This document shows positions 57,804 to 64,000 of a DNA stretch of 64,000 nucleotides, piece by piece. The notes beneath the pieces were generated by a model, which was not told the origin of the DNA, did no database searches, and saw only the letters and a list, made by a program, of their open reading frames with translations. Position numbers and translations under genes: made by a program. The stretch covers positions 186,001-250,000 of the forward strand of contig JANEZZ010001669.1 of NCBI GenBank assembly GCA_026122225.1, written 5' to 3'. Numbering within the stretch: the first letter of the stretch is position 1; every line of letters starts with the position of its first letter. Source of the DNA: Heloderma charlesbogerti. Its lineage: Eukaryota; Chordata; Lepidosauria; Squamata; Helodermatidae.

Positions 57804-58200
57804 TATACACTGCTCCATAGCTGAAGATCTCTGGGTGGTTTACAGAAGTTAAAACATTAAAATACAATATACAAAGTTTAAAAGCCATTTACATAAAAGC
57901 ACACAGGCAATATACACAAACAAGATATAACTAAAAGCAACTTTGAACAGTTAGTCATAACTAAAGACATTTAGGCATTAAGACACGCCATTCTTGTTAC
58001 CTTCCCTCCTCTCCTGTACAATAATGAACTTACATGCATGAAGCCAGAAAAAAAGGGGGACCTAAAGAGTATCTGTTCACCCAATAGACTGTCAGCAGGG
58101 GCGGGGAGGGGGGGAGGTAGGATTTGAGGCAAAATGAGCCAAACCTTTCCTCCTTCCTTCGACCATGTTAACAGCACAGCAAAGAAACAGCTAATTCCAC

Positions 58201-58288
58201 GGTCTAGAGCAGGGGTGGACAGAAGGGGTTTGAACTCGATGGTCTTATAGACCCCTTCCCATCCTACTCTTCTATGATTCTATGATCG
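58201..58288 (+). mobile_element. CR1 LINE 3' tail
   Basis: GAACTCGATGGTCTTATAGA is followed by CCCCTTCCCATCC and the CR1 terminal repeats TTCTATGATTCTATGAT. Only the last 90 bp remain. Confidence 0.8.
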
Positions 58289-58485
58289 CCAAATGTTTTG
58301 GAATTCAACTCCCAGAAGCCCCTGCCAGCATGCCCAACGGTCATTTATGCATGTACGTATGTATGTATTTAAAACATTTGTTGGCCACCTTTCAGGGCAG
58401 AAGCCCTTCCAAGGTGGCTTACAGTAATAAAATACATAACGTTTCATGTATGCTGGGAAGTCGAAAACATCTGGAGACCTACTTT
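58284..58485. repeat. Foldback MITE split by a 100-bp insert
   Basis: The left arm (GCCAAATGTTTTGGAATTCAA) and right arm (GTCGAAAACATCTGGAGACC, near 58,460) belong to the CAGATGTTTTGGACTACAACT family. The insert between them (about 58,343-58,445) begins with GTATGTATTT and resembles a LINE 3' end in antisense. Confidence 0.5.
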
Positions 58486-59142
58486 TTGCCCTCCCTTACT
58501 CTAGAGAACTACACATCTTACTCTGTGTCAAGCAGAGATTTTAACTTGGTCCCAAACAAGAGCCACCACATTCTGCAGGGCAAGCAGCTTTTGAATGTAG
58601 GGGTGTTATGAAAGGGCTGCTGAACACAGTACAATTAAAACAACAAACAAAATCCTCCTGGATTCACATAAGTCTTTGGATGCACCCAGAGGATGTTTCA
58701 GAGTTGTGCTTTTTAAACCTCTGCCACTCTGTATCAATTTTTTGAAAGACGGACAAAGAAACAAAAAAGATACAAGTACAAGCAATATCACCCAAAGCTT
58801 ATCACTGATCTGTCTCAGTCTTGCTCCAAAAGTCAGTAGAGCAGAAAAGTAAAAGCAACAGATAACATGCAGCTTATAAGATACCCAGCAGATGGCAGCC
58901 AGTGGCTGAACTCTGCCTTGGATTTTTCTAGGGTTGGCGGAGAATTTCTCCCCGAAACTTTGGGGGGCCGAGCGCCAACGTGTTCGGCCCCCCGAACAAG
59001 TTTCGGGGAGAAATCCTCCGAACCCCCCCCGCACCCCCCCCGGGACGGGACTTACCTTCACCGAATGTCCCTCCCGGTGGCTGGTCCGGCCGGCGGTTCG
59101 GCGGGTGTTCGAGCGAGGCGGGAGCGGCAGCCGGTCTTTCGG

Positions 59143-59530
59143 CTAGATCTGCAAAGTCAGCCGTGATAGGCTACGTCAATCGTCACATAGCCTATCACGG
59201 GTGACTTTAAAAAAAAAAAAAAAAGTGTGTACGGATAATGGCGGCCCCCATAGGGAGCCGCCATTCCCGTTCCTTATTTGGTCGCTGTAGTCTATGTAAA
59301 GATTTACGTAGACTACGGCGAAAATAAGGGCAACGCTATTTGCGTTGCCCTTATTTTCGCCGTAGTCTACGTAAACATTTACGTAGACTACAGCGACTAA
59401 ATAAGGAACGCGAATGGCGGCTCCCTATGGGGGCCGCCATTCGCGTACGCGCTTTTTTTTTTTTAAAGTCACCCGTGATAGGCTACGTGACGATTGACGT
59501 AGCCTATCACGGCTGACTTTGCAGATCTAG
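59143..59530. repeat. 388-bp palindrome with smaller palindromes in each arm
   Basis: The arms run from CTAGATCTGCAAAGTCAG on the left to CTGACTTTGCAGATCTAG on the right and meet at GCAACGCTATTTGCGTTGC (about 59,339). Each arm contains a small palindrome GTGATAGGCTACGT...ACRTAGCCTATCAC; another, GTAGTCTAYGTAAA.. paired with TTTACGTAGACTAC; and a GGCGGC/GCCGCCATT block. An A-run of about 16 on the left matches a T-run on the right. A single strand could form a long stem with side hairpins. Confidence 0.92.
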
Positions 59531-59603
59531 CCGTGATAGGCTACGTGAATCGTCACGTAGCCTATCAGGGGGCGTTTTTTTTTTTTTTTAACTTTCGCAT
59601 TCG

Positions 59604-59722
59604 CGGCCGGGCGAGGCGGGAAGCCTCCTCCCCGGCCTGAATTTCGGCCGGGCCGAGGCGGGAAGCCTCCCCCCGGCCTGAATTTCGGCCGGGCCGAAGC
59701 GGGACGCCTCCCCCCCCGGACG
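59604..59722 (+). repeat. GC-rich tandem repeat, about 42 bp period
   Basis: The unit contains GGCCGGGC then GAGGCGGGAAGCCTCC and CCGGCCTGAATTTC. It is present in two full copies and a diverged third. It belongs to the right arm of the hAT-like element and is dense in CpG. Confidence 0.85.
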
Positions 59723-60460
59723 GAACTTCGCGGGGGGACCAGTGAAGCGCCTCCCCCCCCACCGCGAACGTCCTTCGAGGAAAGATAAGTGACTTTCGTC
59801 CACCCCTAGATTTTTCATAGGTGCTTTGTGTTTCCAAGCAAATCAGTGTTAAAATATTAGAAGGGCCCGCATTCTTGAAACATTTGCAATAAGTTGCTTC
59901 TGCTTCAATGCTTCTCCTTTCAGGAACATGCCAAAGGAAGATCAATCATACTTACACAGAATAATGAAAAAACTGATGGTAGACATATGACCTACTGTCA
60001 TGAATTTTAGCTAAATTAACAAGACTTGTTTTCTCGGGGGTGGGGGGAAGTGTCGCTGGTGTGTTACAATTTTCTTGAGGAGATTCAAACAAGAGTGCCC
60101 CCAATTGCTGCTTGATGAAGATGAAGGCTAAAATGTCCAGGGTATATTGTAAGCTATCTTTAGTAAGATCAATGGTAGCAGAAAGTGAGACATAAAATAC
60201 TGGCAAAATGCTATCTACAGAAGACTGTAAGTCTTCAAGCCTTGCAAGTCGATTCTCTGAGGCAGAAGTGAAAAAGGAGCAAAAGGGAGCATACCAACAA
60301 GCACTGTACGTAACTGATCATGACGGAAACGAGCCAAAACTCTCCCTGGGCTCACGCGTGTCCCCTGCCCTTCCCTCTTCTCCTCTAGCATGGCCATAAG
60401 GAGATTGGAAGCTTCTGCTTCCCTCTTGGATTAACCACTGTTGAGCATGTCAACCAAACC

Positions 60461-60935
60461 CTAAACAGTGGTTAATCTTAGCTATGACCTGGTTCACATG
60501 TCTCAACAACCCAGGATTTTTTTTAAAATCCTGAGTTGGTGGGCACAAGGCATCCTGCAAGTGGGAGCAGCTAAACAAACGCTCTGTCTCTGGGTTGTTT
60601 AGGGTTGCTTTCAAACCCAGACCTCTGACTACAGCCCATGGGTTCTTTCTTTGGCTCGCAGGGGGAGAGACCAGCCAGAGGTCCAGATTCAGACACAGCT
60701 CTAAACAACCCAGAGATGGGAAATCCCTGGGTTGTTTAATGCTCCCATTTGCCACATTGATGAGAACCAGCAGGCAGACTCTTTCACGGGAACCCACAAT
60801 TGTTATTAAAAATGGTGGGGTATTGTGATGCATGAACTGGGCCTATGTTGTGTTGACACAAGCCAGCTTCATAAGTCATTGTTCGAAGATGATTTGTTTC
60901 AAACAAACCATAGTTAAGATTAACCACTGTTTGTC
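60461..60935. repeat. Foldback element rich in AACAACCCA / TGGGTTGTT
   Basis: The outer arms AAACAGTGGTTAATCTTAGC and GTTAAGATTAACCACTGTTT are inverted copies. Just inside is CCTGGTTCACATGT, shared with the element at 37,988. Inner motifs CAACCCAGG and CCTGGGTTGTTTA alternate. Confidence 0.65.
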
Positions 60936-61123
60936 AGGTTCAGACAGCTCTACAAGCTGCAGTTAAGCAAAAACAAGAGTGAAAGCTTCTGAACTCCTCG
61001 TGGCCACACCAAAGGAGTGGGGGAGGGCATGCAAGCTGGAGGTGGAAGGCAATGCTTCTTCCCATCACAATAAACCCATCATGACATCCAAACACAGAGA
61101 GAAAGAGACAGACCGCTACATAC

Positions 61124-61212
61124 ATTTCTGGGTATGTGATTCCTCTTTCATAAGCCATGTCCCTGTAGGCTTTACAGACCAACATGATGCTCTCAGTCCC
61201 ACCAGAGGTCAT
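61124..61212 (-). CDS. SGPL1: SGPL1 exon [17 protein letters not shown] (most upstream in window)
   Basis: The acceptor CTTCTTAATAG precedes [20 protein letters not shown] and YERGITYPE plus two bases. The donor is GTATGT. Human has Val where Met is read here. No further SGPL1 exon could be found between 61,213 and 64,000. Confidence 0.95.
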
Positions 61213-63165
61213 CTATTAAGAAGGAATTTAAAAACAAACACACTTCAGTGGCCACAAACAAGAATGCGGTATTATACTATAATATTACAAAGTGAGTTTT
61301 AATCCCTAGATCTCAGAAATTCCCACTCTGAAAGGCAGTAAGTAGAATCTTGTAGGCCACCCTTCCCCAACCTGGTGCCATTGGCCATGCTGGCTGGGAA
61401 TGATGGGAGAAGGCTGTTCTAGGCTAGCAGTGTCATGAGTCTCTATGGCAGCTTGCCCCAACCGGGTACCCTCCAGATGTTCTGGACTTCAATTCCCATC
61501 AGCCAACATGGTCATGAAAAGAGAAACTGAAAAGAGAAGATGTGAAATGGCCTTTTTCTAGCCAGACAAGACCCAGCAGACTTGTGTTTCAGGAAAAAAG
61601 CCTGTCAGCACAAAGAAACAGACAGAAACATTATGGTAGATTGAGAAAGAGATAGAGATTTATTTAGAAAGTTGGATGGGAAATTTGTTAAGCAACGTGT
61701 TTTCTTAGCGGAATGTTGTTGATCCACGTTGCTGCTTGCTTGTTGCTTTTTAATGCAAGAGCAACTCCAAACATTCCAGCTACCTGGTTTAGATATAAAC
61801 TGTATGCAAAAAGGGCAGCTTTGTATTTTAAAGATTTAATCACTCGTCTTGAGGCACATTTAGAAAGTAAAAATGGCAGAAAAGTACATGAAAGTTTTGA
61901 CAAAAATTATCTCAGTGAAGATGTCTGGTGAAGCCCCTCTGCGTCTCTCTCATTTTTACTGCGCGACATTAGCCCTATTCAGGCTTTAATTATTTACTTC
62001 AACATGCAAGCAAGCAGAACTGGGCTGGAGGGAGCAGCCCCACCCCCAACTCTGCCTCCACCCCCAGGCATCTGTGTGTACAGCGCACGTTTGCAGGGTG
62101 GAGGACTGCCACACGAGCGGGAACCCTGCGCTTTCCAGGTGCCTTTTCCCGTGGAAGCCTCCACATATACAGCTGTACGTGCAAAGCCCTTCCACCCGCC
62201 GCGGACATTGGTGCGATCTCGGTGCAGCCCCAGCTCACGTGCTGCGTTAAGTAGTTTAGATAATGCTGAACTGGGCTATCGTGGGCACAGTGTTATGAAA
62301 AGCCAACTGCAGACCTGCCAAGGAAAGGTTTCAATTAAGGCTTTTTCTAACCAGTTCTTATAAGTGTGGCACTCAGCTTTAGCCTACAGCATTAGTTGGT
62401 TGCCTTCTAATGCAAACTATTATCTACTTGGGACTGTATGAATCACTGTCACAGGACACCTCCTCTCTCTCAATATACTGGGCAGCTGGACAATGCAGGG
62501 TGACTCAACAGCAGCTGACAGGCTCTTCAGATGTCTATACTTGTCCCCTTCAATTAACAGGGAAGCTCAGAATACGATAAGCAAAAAAACAGGCAGACAC
62601 GGTTTGGGGGTATTGTTTGAATGCTGCATATCAACAGCCAAAGCCAAGGAAAAGCTTAATGCATAATCTCCAGGACTGTATTATTTTAAGGGGTAAGAGG
62701 TGAGCAATGGCATATCCATTATTATTTTTTATTTTTTAGTTGGAAAGAAAATACATAGGGGACAAAACCCGTCCTTTCATGTCACTTTTGCCTATACCAC
62801 TGAAACATTACATTCACCAGTTAACCGTCAACAGTGGTTATTCCTGTTGAAATTTCAAATAATAGAATATATTACAGGCAATATAAACGCTGCCATACCA
62901 TGCTAGCCTGCCACTCCCACTGCACAGAATTCTTTTGACTTACTACATGACAAAAAAAGTACCCTATTTCTTTTAAGTGGCTCTTGAATACTTCCTACAG
63001 GACCTATGAGTCTGATTTCTCTGTGACAAACCTTGGGAGTAATAACACACATGATAAAATTCACAAAACTTACAAGATTAGGACCTCCAAGTCCTACTGA
63101 ATGAGAGAGCACAAATTTGTCTGGTTTGTTTGTGGAACCCCTAATTCTCCACCAAACTCCAATTA

Positions 63166-63304
63166 AACGCACAACCCTATGCATCTTTAGACAGAAAAAA
63201 AGGACTACAACTGCCAGCATTCTGCAACCAACATAGCTGGCTGGGGCATGCTGGGAGTTGTAGGCCTTTTTTCTGTCTAAATGTGCATGGAATTGCACCC
63301 TAAG
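63166..63304. repeat. Short hairpin MITE (GCAATCCTATGCATG family)
   Basis: Left TTAAACGCACAACCCTATGC with TTTAGACAGAAAAAAAGG; right CCTTTTTTCTGTCTAAATG and GGAATTGCACCCTAAGGG. The centre is ACATAGCTGGCTGGGG. The arms pair over nearly their full length. Confidence 0.8.
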
Positions 63305-63602
63305 GGAGCAATCCTATGGCCACTAGACACTGTCTAGAGGGCCACAGGATATGCTCATTTCTGGGAACCGACCTCAGAGCCCGCGCTCCAAGGTCAGTTC
63401 CCAGAAAACTGACCTCCCCCCTTGTCCGCACTGCCTCGGAGGCAGAGCGGAGAAGCCCCAAACCAGCTGTCTAGCGAAAAATAGCAAGGCAGGAGAGGCG
63501 TGGCTGAAACGATCCGCCCCCAAGCCTCTCCTGCCTTGCTATGGATAGGCGGTTGCCTCTGAGTTCAGAGGCGGCCGCCTATCTAGTTAGGATTGTGCCG
63601 TA
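63305..63602. mobile_element. Non-autonomous DNA element (GCAATCCTATGG ends)
   Basis: The left GGGAGCAATCCTATGGCC and right TAGTTAGGATTGTGCC ends are inverted copies, flanked by TAA on each side. Inside are the inverted pairs AGGCAGGAGAGGC / GCCTCTCCTGCCT. It is adjacent to a hairpin MITE whose right end shares the CCCTAAGGG sequence. Confidence 0.6.
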
Positions 63603-64000
63603 AGTCACTGAAAATTCAGTAGGATCATCATAAACCCTTGACACACATATATTTAACAATCATAATTTTTCTTTTTTCTTTTTTCTTAGTCACTGTTAGG
63701 TTCCCCTCTTCTCATGCTTTGATTATTTTAGGGTTCTCCCTTTCTCTTTCTCTCTCTCTCTTTTACACTGTATGCCACTACTGTAACAAGACAGCACTAG
63801 CCAAAATGTCACTCCCAATCTTAAGAAAGTATCTTCTCTAGTAAACCAAAAACAGAAGCTGCAGTGTACATTTTTAGTACAAGCAGCCTGACAGCTGTGA
63901 ATACACAAACAGGGAATTGTACTTTGCTAAGCAAGTTTTTACCCCAGGGCCGGTGTTCTTCCCAAGTGACATCTGGGGAAAACACTGGATAATTTCAGCA

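Larger units (their letters stand above)
58929..59808. mobile_element. hAT-like foldback element with nested palindromes, copy B
   Basis: The ends TAGGGTTGG and, inverted, TAGGGGTGG bound 880 bp. GATTTTTC is duplicated exactly at 58,921-58,928 and 59,809-59,816, an 8-bp target duplication. It contains no transposase frame. Its organisation is a GC-rich left arm with a CCGAACAAGTTTCGGGGAG hairpin, a 388-bp palindrome (59,143-59,530), one extra small hairpin (59,531-59,568), a T-run, a GC-rich tandem repeat and the right tip. It lies in the SGPL1 intron 57,669-61,123. Confidence 0.9.
46701..61212 (-). other. SGPL1: SGPL1 gene, last eight coding exons
   Basis: Sphingosine-1-phosphate lyase 1 is a PLP-dependent ER-membrane enzyme that irreversibly splits sphingosine-1-phosphate into hexadecenal and phosphoethanolamine. 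Eight exons with GT/AG borders join in frame (1,095 bp, 364 residues plus stop) and correspond to about residue 206 to the end of the 568-residue human protein. Landmarks are TSGGTES in the cofactor-binding region, [29 protein letters not shown], and [10 protein letters not shown], whose final lysine is equivalent to the PLP-binding Lys353, followed by YGYAPKGSS and [16 protein letters not shown]. The N-terminal membrane anchor and roughly the first 205 residues are encoded beyond 64,000. Introns contain an intact Tc1-like transposon, a hAT-like element and a LINE. There is no stop or frameshift, so the gene is presumably functional. Confidence 0.97.
61213..64000. other. SGPL1 intron, upstream part
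   Basis: No exon was found; the missing 5' coding exons must lie beyond the window. Partial foldback MITE copies are at about 61,362-61,430 and 61,447-61,516. A 72-codon + strand frame at 61,713-61,931 with no family resemblance has no splice context. A TC/TTTC simple repeat lies near 63,740-63,770. Confidence 0.6.

Noticed and set aside
60450..60833. 127-codon - strand frame as an SGPL1 exon
   Set aside because: It covers the AACAACCCA-rich foldback repeat and has no SGPL1 similarity or matching phases.
61713..61931. 72-codon + strand frame in the SGPL1 intron
   Set aside because: No splice sites, no recognised domain, and wrong strand for SGPL1; kept only as an unexplained open frame.

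Overview
This is eukaryotic, vertebrate DNA. It has long introns with GT/AG borders, one CpG island, and most of the sequence is transposon debris. The repeats point to a squamate reptile: BovB/RTE LINEs, tRNA-derived Sauria-like SINEs, CR1 and L2 LINEs, a Tc1-like element and many small palindromic hAT- and Harbinger-like elements. The species cannot be named from the window.

Layout. Positions 1-33,300 are intergenic and contain no exon I can recognise, only repeats: two SINE types, a solo LTR nested in an L2 LINE, a CR1 3' end, BovB pieces and several hAT-like elements with clean 8-bp target duplications. Positions 33,310-33,930 are the CpG-island promoter of PCBD1. PCBD1 is complete on the + strand (33,800-43,528): exon 1 contributes only the ATG, then exons 40,878-41,009, 42,039-42,119 and 43,430-43,528, for 104 residues. 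SGPL1 lies convergently on the - strand. Its eight last coding exons (61,212 down to 46,701) join in frame into 364 residues that include the PLP-binding lysine; its 5' exons and promoter lie beyond position 64,000. The two stop codons are 3.2 kb apart. The tail-to-tail order PCBD1-SGPL1 matches human 10q22.1, which supports both calls.

Function. PCBD1 recycles tetrahydrobiopterin and serves as the HNF1 dimerisation cofactor. SGPL1 irreversibly cleaves sphingosine-1-phosphate in the ER membrane. They are neighbours by synteny and nothing here suggests a shared pathway.

Most notable: (i) two hAT-like elements (14,281-14,927 and 58,929-59,808) with perfect 8-bp target duplications that carry the same modular nested-palindrome cassette; (ii) an intact Tc1-like DD34E transposase with about 220-bp terminal inverted repeats in an SGPL1 intron; (iii) a BovB sense/antisense/sense composite; (iv) very high-copy palindromic MITE families, for several of which target duplications can be read here; (v) a 44-bp minisatellite in PCBD1 intron 1. 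No operon, CRISPR array, rRNA or functional tRNA gene is present.
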